From the NCBI GenBank assembly GCA_001655195.1, contig LPNY01000132.1, positions 227,109-291,108 on the forward strand: a DNA stretch of 64,000 bases, in the 5' to 3' direction. Under the pieces are notes generated by a model. It did not search any database, had not been told where the DNA came from, and worked only from the letters and a program-made list of their open reading frames with translations. The number at the start of each line of letters is the position of its first letter. Within the stretch, counting starts at the first letter, position 1. The stretch comes from Arcobacter sp. EP1. Lineage in GTDB: Bacteria > Campylobacterota > Campylobacteria > Campylobacterales > Arcobacteraceae. Below, one piece after another: positions 33,753 to 41,925 of the stretch. The position numbers were made by a program, and so were the translations under genes.

Positions 33753-35012
33753 TTAAATCATTTTAGAGAGTTCTTCTCTATAGGCTTCTAAGTCAAAGTT
33801 TTTCATTTTTGAAACACCTGAATCAATTGCTGCTTGAGCAACTGCAGATGATACTTCAACAATAAGTCGTTTATCAAATGGCTTTGGAATGATATACTCT
33901 TTTGAGTATCCTAAATCATCACCGAAAATAGCTTTAACATTTTCAGGAACTGGTTTTTTAGCTAAATCAGCAATAGCATATGCTGCCGCTTTTTTCATTT
34001 GCATATTAATTTTTTTAGCTTGAACATCAAGTGCACCTCTAAAGATAAAAGGGAATCCAATTACATTGTTTACTTGATTATTAAAGTCACTTCGTCCAGT
34101 TCCTACAATCGCTTTATCTCTGATTTTTAAAACATCTTCAGGGAAAAGTTCTGGCGTTGGGTTCGCTAATGCAAATACAATAGGTTCATTTGCCATAACA
34201 GCAATATGTTTTTCAGTAAATGTTCCTGGTCGAGAAAGTCCTAAAACAACATCTGCTTCTCTAAATGCTTCAGTTTTAGTCATGGCTTCACTAATAGAGA
34301 ACTCTTTTTTATATTTATTTAAATCATCTCTTTGGTCATGAATAACACCCTTAGAGTCACACATAATAATATTTGTTACACCAACAGCTTTATACATTCG
34401 AGCACAAGAAATTGCTGCGGCACCTGCACCTACAACTACTACTTTTAAATCTTCTAAGTTCTTACCAATAATATCGCAGGCATTGATTAATCCAGCTGTT
34501 GTAATAATTGCAGTTCCGTGTTGGTCATCATGCATTACAGGAATATCTAATTCATCAATAAGTTTTCGTTCAATTTCAAAACACTCTGGTGATTTAATGT
34601 CTTCTAAGTTAACTCCTCCAAAAGTAGGAGAGATAGCTTTAACTATTTTACAAAACTCTTCAACATCAGTTTCATCAACTTCAATATCAAATGAGTCAAT
34701 TGCAGAGAATTTTTTAAATAAAACAGATTTACCTTCCATTACTGGTTTAGATGCTAGTGCACCAATATTTCCTAGACCTAGTACAGCTGTTCCATTTGAG
34801 ATTACGGCTACTAAATTTCTTTTTGCAGTATATTTAAATGCAGTTTGCGGGTCTGCTTCAATTGCTAAACATGGATGAGCAACACCTGGAGTATATGCTA
34901 ATGATAAGTCTCTTTGTGTTTCCAGTGCTGTAGTTGTTGCAATTCCTAATTTACCTGGTTTATTAAATTCATGATAAAATAACGCTTCTTCTTTTGTTAC
35001 ATTTACGCTCAT
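33753..35012 (-). CDS. malic enzyme
   Basis: A 419-residue short-form bacterial malic enzyme that oxidatively decarboxylates malate to pyruvate and CO2. Motifs SLAYTPGVAHPCLAI, the catalytic Lys region (KPVMEGKSVLFKKF), metal ligands in GGVNLEDIKSPECFEIE and MHDDQHGTA, and the dinucleotide loop VVVGAGAAAISCARM are present. It lacks the C-terminal phosphotransacetylase-like domain. NAD versus NADP preference is not decided. AAAAGGCGG precedes the ATG. An 11-bp repeat array lies 103-142 bases upstream, so it is probably controlled by a two-component regulator. Confidence 0.93.
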   Translation of the reverse strand: MSVNVTKEEALFYHEFNKPGKLGIATTTALETQRDLSLAYTPGVAHPCLAIEADPQTAFKYTAKRNLVAVISNGTAVLGLGNIGALASKPVMEGKSVLFKKFSAIDSFDIEVDETDVEEFCKIVKAISPTFGGVNLEDIKSPECFEIERKLIDELDIPVMHDDQHGTAIITTAGLINACDIIGKNLEDLKVVVVGAGAAAISCARMYKAVGVTNIIMCDSKGVIHDQRDDLNKYKKEFSISEAMTKTEAFREADVVLGLSRPGTFTEKHIAVMANEPIVFALANPTPELFPEDVLKIRDKAIVGTGRSDFNNQVNNVIGFPFIFRGALDVQAKKINMQMKKAAAYAIADLAKKPVPENVKAIFGDDLGYSKEYIIPKPFDKRLIVEVSSAVAQAAIDSGVSKMKNFDLEAYREELSKMI

Positions 35013-35114
35013 AATCCGCCTTTTAAATTTTAAGTTGCGAATTGTAACAGATTAAAACTTAATTTTAATTTGATATGATATTTATATGACATTAATCTTT
35101 ATTTAAGTTAGTTT

Positions 35115-35154
35115 TTGACATGACTTTGACATTTTTTTTACATCACATTGACAT
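35115..35154 (-). promoter_or_regulatory. four-copy TTGACAT array with 11-bp period
   Basis: TTGACAT at 35115, 35126 and 35148 and TTTACAT at 35137 are all exactly 11 bp apart. The array ends two bases before the stop codon of pgeF and lies upstream of the malic enzyme gene, just above a candidate -10 (TATCAT on the minus strand, 35080-35075). Spacing is that of OmpR/PhoB-family operators; the unit differs from the TGTTAA array near 28.7 kb, so another regulator is implied. Confidence 0.65.
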
Positions 35155-35156
35155 TT

Positions 35157-35834
35157 TTAGCTCTCATGTAACATAATTAGCCCTGCAAACCGCCCTGTAT
35201 GCTTATCTAGACGGTATGAAAAATATGGAGCAGATGAACATTTTGTACATATTTCACTAATTTCTACATGATTTACTCCCAAATCCAAGAGTTGTTTTTT
35301 ATTGATACCTTGTAAATCAATAAGACGATTATTGACAAACTCAACCCCAAAAGAATTTGCCACAATAGTTGCTAATTCACTACTTACTTCATAACAACAT
35401 TTTTGAATAGAGGGACCTAATTGGGCATGAATATTCTCAGATTTACATGCAAAAGTATCAATCATTTTGCCTACTGTTTCTTGAACAATTTCTTGAAAAG
35501 TTGAGTTTCTACCCGCATGAACTGCTGCAATTACACCTTGAATTTCATCCCATAATAAAATAGGAATACAGTCAGCTACCATTACCATTAAAGGTAGATT
35601 TTTTTCATTGGTTATTATGCCATCACATGACTCTATTAATAATGGAGAGGTTGAAGTAACAATTTGAACTGTGTTTCCATGAACTTGTTCCATATAGCGC
35701 AATTTATCGCCATCATAGTTGTATTTTCTTGCAATTATTTTTCTATTTTTTTCGACATTTAAAGGATCATCACCCACGTGAAATGCAAGGTTCCCATCAT
35801 GGGTATTTGTAAACGTTTTCATTATTTTTAACAT
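35157..35834 (-). CDS. pgeF: peptidoglycan editing factor PgeF (multicopper-oxidase-fold laccase)
   Basis: A 225-residue YfiH/DUF152 protein. The metal-binding motifs MVADCIPILLWDE and AVHAGRNSTFQEI and the C-terminal FSYRLDKHTGRFAGLI are present. Most relatives have HAGWRG where this has HAGRNS. In other bacteria the family corrects L-Ser misincorporation in UDP-MurNAc peptides. The ATG at 35834 has AAAGGG seven bases upstream. Confidence 0.88.
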   Translation of the reverse strand: MLKIMKTFTNTHDGNLAFHVGDDPLNVEKNRKIIARKYNYDGDKLRYMEQVHGNTVQIVTSTSPLLIESCDGIITNEKNLPLMVMVADCIPILLWDEIQGVIAAVHAGRNSTFQEIVQETVGKMIDTFACKSENIHAQLGPSIQKCCYEVSSELATIVANSFGVEFVNNRLIDLQGINKKQLLDLGVNHVEISEICTKCSSAPYFSYRLDKHTGRFAGLIMLHES

Positions 35835-35958
35835 TGTAACCCTTTGTCATATCTTTATATTATATTCTTACTTTTGTAGTCATTTTAATATACTCTTATT
35901 TTACTTTAGTTAAAATCGCGTAATTATAAAAGAGTATCTTTTATACAAAAGGGAATTA

Positions 35959-36762
35959 ATGGCAGAAAATAGTGAACAAAAGTTTGTAATATTTGGTAAT
36001 CCAGTTGAACATTCAAAATCGCCACAAATGCAAAATGCAGGATTTAAACACTTAGGATTTGAAGCAAACTATGATAAATATTTACTTGAAGATGGAAAAA
36101 AATTAAAAAAATCATTTATATCAAATAAGATACAAGGTGCAAATATTACTGTTCCTCATAAAGAAGAAGCTTTTAAACAAGCTGATGAAGTAGTAGGAAT
36201 CGCACAAAAGATTGGCGCAGTTAACACTTATATACTAGATAACGGAAAAGTAAAAGCTTATAATACTGACGCCCCAGGATTTATGAAAGCAATAGAGAGT
36301 TTTAAAGATGTTCAAAAAGTGCTGATTATTGGTGCAGGTGGAACAGCAAAAGCCATCGCCTTTGCTTTACAAGAAGCAGGAAAAGATGTAACCATATTAA
36401 ACCGAAGCCGAGAAAAACTAACGTTTTTTAAAGATAATGGCTTTGAGACCTATACATGGGATAGCTTTAGACTTGATAACTTTGATTTAGTTGTGAACTC
36501 TACAAGTGCCGGACTAAAAGATGATAACTATCCTTGTAATAAAACACAGTTAGAAAATATTTTTATCAATGCAACAAACGCTTTTGACTGTATTTATGGA
36601 AAAGAGACTCCTTTTTTAGCCCTAGCAAAAAAAGAGGGACTTAAAACTAAAGATGGAGAAGATATGCTTTTATATCAAGGTGTACTTGCTCTTGAGTACT
36701 TTACAAACAAAGAAGCAAACTCGACACTAACTGAAATTATGAGACAAGCACTGAAGCAATAA
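35959..36762 (+). CDS. aroE: shikimate dehydrogenase AroE
   Basis: A 267-residue NADPH-dependent enzyme of the chorismate pathway. The N-terminal substrate domain has NPVEHSKSPQMQN and the catalytic Lys in ANITVPHKEEA; the dinucleotide domain has IIGAGGTAKAIAFAL. AAAAGGG lies upstream. Single gene. Confidence 0.94.
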   Translation: MAENSEQKFVIFGNPVEHSKSPQMQNAGFKHLGFEANYDKYLLEDGKKLKKSFISNKIQGANITVPHKEEAFKQADEVVGIAQKIGAVNTYILDNGKVKAYNTDAPGFMKAIESFKDVQKVLIIGAGGTAKAIAFALQEAGKDVTILNRSREKLTFFKDNGFETYTWDSFRLDNFDLVVNSTSAGLKDDNYPCNKTQLENIFINATNAFDCIYGKETPFLALAKKEGLKTKDGEDMLLYQGVLALEYFTNKEANSTLTEIMRQALKQ

Positions 36763-36858
36763 CATGCTTTAGTCTGTCATCATAAAATCTAACAACTATA
36801 GATTAACTTTTATTGCACTCTTTATAAAAAAGAATATAATTAAAAAAAAGCATCCATA

Positions 36859-37017
36859 ATGAAAAAGATAAAAAAGTTATGTGACATAAAAAAATCAAAC
36901 TTTCATGCCTTTGAAAAAGAGATTGAAAGTATCATAAAAACACCCAAGTTTATGTGCAAAAAATGCTTACGGGTTGCAAACCGTAAAAAACACCTCTGTA
37001 AAAGTAAAGCTCTCTAG
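36859..37017 (+). CDS. small CxxC zinc-ribbon-like protein, 52 aa
   Basis: A short frame with ATG at 36859 and TAG at 37015-37017. The peptide is very basic (about 18 Lys/Arg/His) and contains an N-terminal Cys (KKLCDIKK) and a C-terminal CKKC...HLC cluster that could hold zinc. No membrane segment. No strong ribosome-binding site is seen. Between aroE and the lipoprotein gene, on the same strand as both. I do not recognise a named family. Confidence 0.55.
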   Translation: MKKIKKLCDIKKSNFHAFEKEIESIIKTPKFMCKKCLRVANRKKHLCKSKAL

Positions 37018-37117
37018 TTTTTCTTCTATTTAAAACTTCCTTTCATCATTTTCATATAAACTATTTAGTAATATAAACACTTTAAATTTAATAATGAATC
37101 CAAATAAGGAATGACAC

Positions 37118-37759
37118 TTGAAAAAAAGAAATCATATTAAAAAAATATCAGATTATGCAATGGTTGGAGGTCTTGGCGCTGCTTTAGTAGTTGGACTTGT
37201 GGGTTGTGAAGATAAAGGAACAGCTGGTCAACAACAAGGACAAAATAACGCTTTTACAGCTGCTAGCCAAGCGCAAGGAGCTTTTGTAGTTATTGAAGCA
37301 CTTCCAAATGGTGGTTATACTATTGCAGATGAGTTCCCAGCAGCTAAAACTACTATTGTTTTGCGGCAAACAGATGGAAGTGAAAGAATTCTCTCTAAAT
37401 CAGAAATTGATGCTCTCGTAAAAGAAGAAAATGCAAAAATTGATGCAGGAACTTCACAACTAACAAACCCTAACCAAGAACAAGTAAGTAATGGTGGTAT
37501 GGGTCTTGGTGGTGTACTTATGTCATCAATTGCAGGTGCGATGATTGGTTCATGGATTGGAAATAAACTATTTAATAACCAAAACTATCAAAACCAACGT
37601 AAAACAAACTACAAATCACCACAAACTTACTCACGAAGTAAAGATAGCTTCTCAAAAGCATCTGCTGCAAAAAAAACAAGTAGTTCAAGTAAAAAAAGTG
37701 GTTTCTTTGGAAACAAAAGTTCAGGTTCAAAATCTACATCTGGTTTCTTTGGTGGGTAA
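37118..37759 (+). CDS. UPF0323-type lipoprotein
   Basis: The frame starts with TTG at 37118 behind AAGGA. The 213-residue product has an N-terminal signal with the lipobox VVGLVGC (Cys about 30), then a globular region and a Gly-rich hydrophobic segment (GGVLMSSIAGAMIGSWIGN), ending in a Ser/Lys/Gly-rich tail. It resembles Campylobacterota UPF0323 lipoproteins and, more distantly, E. coli YgiB (DUF1190). The next gene, two bases away, is a YgiC-like ligase, the same pairing as ygiB-ygiC. Confidence 0.8.
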   Translation: MKKRNHIKKISDYAMVGGLGAALVVGLVGCEDKGTAGQQQGQNNAFTAASQAQGAFVVIEALPNGGYTIADEFPAAKTTIVLRQTDGSERILSKSEIDALVKEENAKIDAGTSQLTNPNQEQVSNGGMGLGGVLMSSIAGAMIGSWIGNKLFNNQNYQNQRKTNYKSPQTYSRSKDSFSKASAAKKTSSSSKKSGFFGNKSSGSKSTSGFFGG

Positions 37760-37761
37760 TC

Positions 37762-38937
37762 ATGAAATTACAAAAACTTGAACCCTTAACCAATGACTAT
37801 TTAGAGTCTATTGGATTTTTATGGCACACTGATGATGATAAAACCTCTTATGTAAGTAACGAAATTTTACAAATTAATGAAGAAGAAGCTAACGCCTATT
37901 ACGAAGCAGCAAATGAACTGTATGATATGTTTTGTGAAGCGGGTGAATATGTTATTGAAAATGACCTTTTTCATGATATCAACATTCCATTTAACCTTGT
38001 AGAACTTATCAAAACTTCATGGGAAGATGATGTACATTGGCATCTTTATGGTCGTTTTGACTTTGCAGGAGGTATTGATGGAAAACCCATCAAACTTATT
38101 GAGTTTAACGCAGACACGCCAACATCACTTTTTGAAACAGCCATTGTACAGTGGGCAATGCTAAAAAAGAATGGATTAGAAGAAGCTAGCCAATTTAACA
38201 ACCTATATGAAGCGCTCAAAGATAACTTCAAGCGAATTATCACGTTAGACAGCGATGTAGAAAAATTCGAAGAGTACTACAAAGACTTAGGTTGGAAGAT
38301 TCTATTTACCTCTATTTCAGGAAGCAGTGAAGATGAAAATACTACAAAACTATTACAACACATTGCAAATGAAGCGGGATTTAACACTGACTTTGAATAT
38401 ATTGATCAAGTAAATTTCAATGATGAAGGTATTTTCAAAGATGACCAAAACTTTGAATTCTGGTTTAAACTTATTCCTTGGGAAGATATTGGTATTGATG
38501 AAGGCGAATTAGCAACAATCTTAACTGAAATTCAAACAAATAAAAAAGCAATTATTTTTAATCCTGCATATACACTTATGTTTCAAAGTAAAGGATTTAT
38601 GAAAGTACTGTGGGACTTATACCCAAATCATCCCCTACTTCTTGAAACTGACTTTGAACCACTTTCATGTAAACAAGTAGAGAAAAAATGTTTTGGACGA
38701 GAAGGTGCAAATACATCTATTATCAACGAAGATGGAAGCATTGATTGCCAAACTGATGGTGAGTATGATGGACATAAATCAATCTTTCAAGAGTATGTAG
38801 AACTCCCTACAGATGAAAATGGGGATTCATACCAAGCGGGTGTTTTTTATGCTTATGAAGCGTGTGGACTAGGGTTTAGAAAAGGACCAAAGATTTTAAA
38901 TAATATGTCAAAATTTGTAGGACATATAATTAAATAA
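37762..38937 (+). CDS. glutathionylspermidine synthase-family ATP-grasp ligase (YgiC-like)
   Basis: The 391-residue protein corresponds to the synthetase half of glutathionylspermidine synthase, as in YgiC/YjfC. Typical motifs include YGRFDFAGGIDGKPIKLIEF, NADTPTSLFE and the C-terminal KCFGREGANT. The amidase half is absent. YgiC-type proteins have not been shown to make glutathionylspermidine; a peptide or protein ligase role is more likely. It is cotranscribed with the lipoprotein and followed by the 127-nt palindromic element. Confidence 0.88.
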   Translation: MKLQKLEPLTNDYLESIGFLWHTDDDKTSYVSNEILQINEEEANAYYEAANELYDMFCEAGEYVIENDLFHDINIPFNLVELIKTSWEDDVHWHLYGRFDFAGGIDGKPIKLIEFNADTPTSLFETAIVQWAMLKKNGLEEASQFNNLYEALKDNFKRIITLDSDVEKFEEYYKDLGWKILFTSISGSSEDENTTKLLQHIANEAGFNTDFEYIDQVNFNDEGIFKDDQNFEFWFKLIPWEDIGIDEGELATILTEIQTNKKAIIFNPAYTLMFQSKGFMKVLWDLYPNHPLLLETDFEPLSCKQVEKKCFGREGANTSIINEDGSIDCQTDGEYDGHKSIFQEYVELPTDENGDSYQAGVFYAYEACGLGFRKGPKILNNMSKFVGHIIK

Positions 38938-38945
38938 TTCAAATT

Positions 38946-39072
38946 AATAAAAGCCATATTTTTAAGTAAAATCAAGGCGGATAAGAAAATTTATGAAGGA
39001 GCATACAAACAGTATGTGACTGATTAAATTCTCTTATTCAACGCAGAGTTTGCTAAAAAGATGGCTTTTATT
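38946..39072. repeat. 127-nt palindromic element
   Basis: Two arms pair without gaps about base 39009. The outer 12 bp (AATAAAAGCCAT / ATGGCTTTTATT) are perfect, followed by TTTTTA/TAAAAA-type pairs, an ATAAGA block, an AATTTA block and a GCATAC/GTATGT tip around a 5-nt loop; roughly two thirds of positions pair. The inner sequence is GC-richer than its surroundings. It lies between convergent genes, overlaps the stop codon of the minus-strand gene, and could be both a bidirectional terminator and a mobile palindromic repeat (REP/MITE-like). Confidence 0.75.
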
Positions 39073-39448
39073 CACTTAGCCATTGTAAGGCTGGAGTTAT
39101 CTCTTCAAAAGATTTCACTTCTCCACTTACAAACCATGTGCCAACCTTTGAAACCAATCCCATCCAGTTTTTATGACTAACCACTGCAATCTTTTCAAAC
39201 TCATTACCATGTTTTAATCCAAATCTAAAATCATCCCACACAGCATGCATTGTCCAACCATCAAGTTCACTCATATCTACCAAGGCTTTAATATGTGGTT
39301 GTTTGAGTCCTTGCATGGCATTTTCAATCATAGGAACCATCATCTCATAATCTTCATGAGTAAGTTCACCTACAATTTTAATCCCTAAATAGAACTCTTC
39401 GTTCACTCTTTCAATCCCAATAGATAATCCATGTCGTACACAATTCAT
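39068..39448 (-). CDS. SpoIIAA/STAS-like protein
   Basis: A 126-residue protein of the SpoIIAA-like family: a beta strand (GIKIVGELTHEDYEMMVPMI), a second (IKALVDMSELDGW) and a third (KIAVVSHKNWMG) fit an STAS-type fold. There is no obvious phosphorylatable Ser in the canonical place. AAAGGAG precedes the ATG. Its stop codon is formed inside the palindromic element. Role unknown; relatives may bind lipids or regulators. Confidence 0.8.
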   Translation of the reverse strand: MNCVRHGLSIGIERVNEEFYLGIKIVGELTHEDYEMMVPMIENAMQGLKQPHIKALVDMSELDGWTMHAVWDDFRFGLKHGNEFEKIAVVSHKNWMGLVSKVGTWFVSGEVKSFEEITPALQWLSE

Positions 39449-39539
39449 AACCTACTCCTTTAGAAAGAAATATCTACCTAATTATAACACTTTATAAGCA
39501 TTTAATAACTTTTATAGATTTTGACTTATTATTGAGTTC

Positions 39540-40811
39540 CTATTCGTCATTTAATACTTGAATTGTTTCATATATGGCATCAATGAGTTTTTGTAGCTCG
39601 TTTTCTTTGGTGATATATGGAGGCATAATATAAATCAAATTCATAAAGGGTCTAATCCACACCCCTCGTTTTACAAACTCTTGGGTTGCTTTGGCTAAAT
39701 CAACATTATCATGCAATTCTACAACCCCTATGGCACCAATAACTCTAACCTCTTTGACACTTTGTATCTCATTACATTTAGTTAGATTTTGTTTTAAATA
39801 GTTTTCAATTCGTGATACATTACCTTGCCAATCATTTTCAAAAAGTAAATCAATACTTGTAGAAGCAACTTTACACGCAAGGGGATTTCCCATAAAAGTA
39901 GGTCCATGCATAAGAATATTACCATCTTCTTCGATTCCTTTAGCAACTTTTGTGGTGGTAATCGTTGCTGCCATAGTCATATATCCACCGGTAAGTGCTT
40001 TACCAATAGTAAGAATATCAGGAACAACACCCGCATGTTCATAGGCAAATAATTTTCCTGTTCGTCCAAAACCAGTAGCGATTTCATCAAAGATAAGTAA
40101 AACATTGTATTTATCACAAAGAGCTCTTAAACCTTGTAAATACGCTTGATGATAGATACGCATTCCCCCTGCACCTTGAACAATTGGTTCAATAATAACA
40201 GCAGCAATATTTTCATGCTCTTTTTCTAAAACGTCTTTCATCTCATCTAAATCATGTTCATCAAAAGTTCCATCAAACTTTGATTTTGGTTCACTCACAA
40301 AATAGTTTTGCATGAGGTTTTCACTAAAAAGTGAATGCATACCTGTAACTGGGTCACAAACAGACATAGCACCAATAGTATCCCCGTGATAACCCCGTCG
40401 TACACTCAAGAATCGATTTTTTGTACTCACGTTTTCTTTATACTGATATTGTAGTGCCATTTTCATGGCTACTTCAACAGAAACAGAACCAGAGTCACTG
40501 TAAAAAATATGTTCTAAAGAGTCATCCAAAATAGTAAGTAATTTTTGTGTCAGCTCAATTGCAGGTTCGTGGGTGAGTCCACCAAACATTACATGGGACA
40601 TCTTTGAAGTTTGTTCCTTGATTGCAGTATTTAGTTTTTCATTGTTGTAACCATGAATTACTGACCACCATGAAGACATACCATCAATTAACTCTTTGTT
40701 ATCTTCAGTTGTTAGATAAACACCATTGGCACTTTTTATTTTGATTGTTTCTTTTGGATTTAATACACTAGCATAGGGGTGCCAGATATGATTTTTATCA
40801 ATACTATTCAT
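39540..40811 (-). CDS. bioA: adenosylmethionine-8-amino-7-oxononanoate aminotransferase BioA
   Basis: A 423-residue class III aminotransferase forming 7,8-diaminopelargonate, the antepenultimate biotin intermediate. HIWHPYAS at the N-terminus, SSWWSVIHGYN, the Asp in LIFDEIATGFGRTG and the PLP lysine in TIGKALTGGYM identify it. No other biotin gene lies nearby. A palindrome overlying its candidate -10 box suggests repression by a biotin-type regulator. Confidence 0.94.
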   Translation of the reverse strand: MNSIDKNHIWHPYASVLNPKETIKIKSANGVYLTTEDNKELIDGMSSWWSVIHGYNNEKLNTAIKEQTSKMSHVMFGGLTHEPAIELTQKLLTILDDSLEHIFYSDSGSVSVEVAMKMALQYQYKENVSTKNRFLSVRRGYHGDTIGAMSVCDPVTGMHSLFSENLMQNYFVSEPKSKFDGTFDEHDLDEMKDVLEKEHENIAAVIIEPIVQGAGGMRIYHQAYLQGLRALCDKYNVLLIFDEIATGFGRTGKLFAYEHAGVVPDILTIGKALTGGYMTMAATITTTKVAKGIEEDGNILMHGPTFMGNPLACKVASTSIDLLFENDWQGNVSRIENYLKQNLTKCNEIQSVKEVRVIGAIGVVELHDNVDLAKATQEFVKRGVWIRPFMNLIYIMPPYITKENELQKLIDAIYETIQVLNDE

Positions 40812-40827
40812 AGGTACTCTTTTGTAT

Positions 40828-40856
40828 AAAATAAGGGCGTATTGTACCCTTATTTT
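40828..40856 (-). promoter_or_regulatory. palindrome over the bioA -10 box
   Basis: AAAATAAGGG and CCCTTATTTT form a perfect 10-bp dyad around nine bases that contain, on the bioA strand, TACAAT (40846-40841), a good -10 box. The dyad is 17-45 bases before the bioA start. It may be an operator for a biotin-responsive repressor; alternatively the hairpin plus TTTTAT on the minus strand is the terminator of the lpxK operon, which ends 83 bases upstream. Confidence 0.55.
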
Positions 40857-40938
40857 AATTTATAACTATTTAGTTGATTAAACTTTATTTATTCCTGTTT
40901 AAACAAATTTATATCTATAGAATGTGTAAAATTTAAAA

Positions 40939-41925
40939 CTATGCGTAGTGGTTTTGATATGCTTTGATAAAATCTTCAATGGGAGTCAAATCAACTTTAT
41001 CATTTAATTGAAGCTCTAAATCCATCAAATAGATATCATTGAGGTTAAATTTTTTGAGTTTAACTAAATCTTTTGAGGTTGTTATTATAGAATACTCTGG
41101 GTATTCACTTAAAATTCTATCAATATCTTCTTGGGTAAACTCATAATGATCTGGAAATGCTTCCATTTTAGTAGTTTCTGGTAAAAAATCTAAAAGACGA
41201 TTAGGTTTTGAAATTGCTGTTAGTAGAAGTAACTTTTGCGGTAAGATAGACATATTTTGTCCATTTAGTTTGTACATAACATGGCGTTGAAAATCTTCGC
41301 CTTCACGTAAAACCATATGTGCCATAGAGTACATCATCTTTGGTTCTCGATAGCCACCACTTGGCAAACACAAGATATTGGTAGGTTCCTCTTTTGGACG
41401 AAGTAAAATATCAAACTTTGCAATATTATATTTAGAAAAACCATCATCAAGAAGAACCAGTTTACACCCTAGTTCTTTGGCTTTTAGAATTCCTTTACTT
41501 CTGTCTTCACTAACAATTATTGTAGCATTTGGCAAGGTTTGAGCTAAAAGCATCGCTTCATCACCACTAACATCCACATTTTCTAAAATATTACCCCGTT
41601 TACTAATAACATAAAGTCCTTTGGATTTACGTCCATACCCCCGTAAGATAATAGCTACATTTTCTCTATTTTTTGCTAGAAAAATTGTAAAGGGAGTCTT
41701 TCCACTTCCTCCAACAATAATATTCCCAATAGAAATAACAGGCACTCCAAAGTCAACAGGTTTAGCACCCGCTCGTTTAAAAGCAATAATTATCATATAA
41801 ATTAATGTAAAGGGAAGAAAAAGTAAGGAGATTAGTTTTTGGAAAGGTGTTGGAAAGAAGAGATACTCTTCTGCCCAACTATAAAATTTTTGATTCAAAT
41901 TAGACCCACTCAGAGGCAATCTCAA
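40939..41925 (-). CDS. lpxK: tetraacyldisaccharide 4'-kinase LpxK
   Basis: A 328-residue inner-membrane kinase that phosphorylates the lipid A precursor at the 4' position. An N-terminal hydrophobic helix (about 30-50) anchors it; the Walker A motif is NIIVGGSGKTPFT, and a DDG motif (LVLLDDGFSKY) follows. It is the last gene of the seven-gene minus-strand unit. The ATG at 41925 overlaps the previous gene by 26 bases; a TTG nine codons later is an alternative start. Confidence 0.9.
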   Translation of the reverse strand: MRLPLSGSNLNQKFYSWAEEYLFFPTPFQKLISLLFLPFTLIYMIIIAFKRAGAKPVDFGVPVISIGNIIVGGSGKTPFTIFLAKNRENVAIILRGYGRKSKGLYVISKRGNILENVDVSGDEAMLLAQTLPNATIIVSEDRSKGILKAKELGCKLVLLDDGFSKYNIAKFDILLRPKEEPTNILCLPSGGYREPKMMYSMAHMVLREGEDFQRHVMYKLNGQNMSILPQKLLLLTAISKPNRLLDFLPETTKMEAFPDHYEFTQEDIDRILSEYPEYSIITTSKDLVKLKKFNLNDIYLMDLELQLNDKVDLTPIEDFIKAYQNHYA

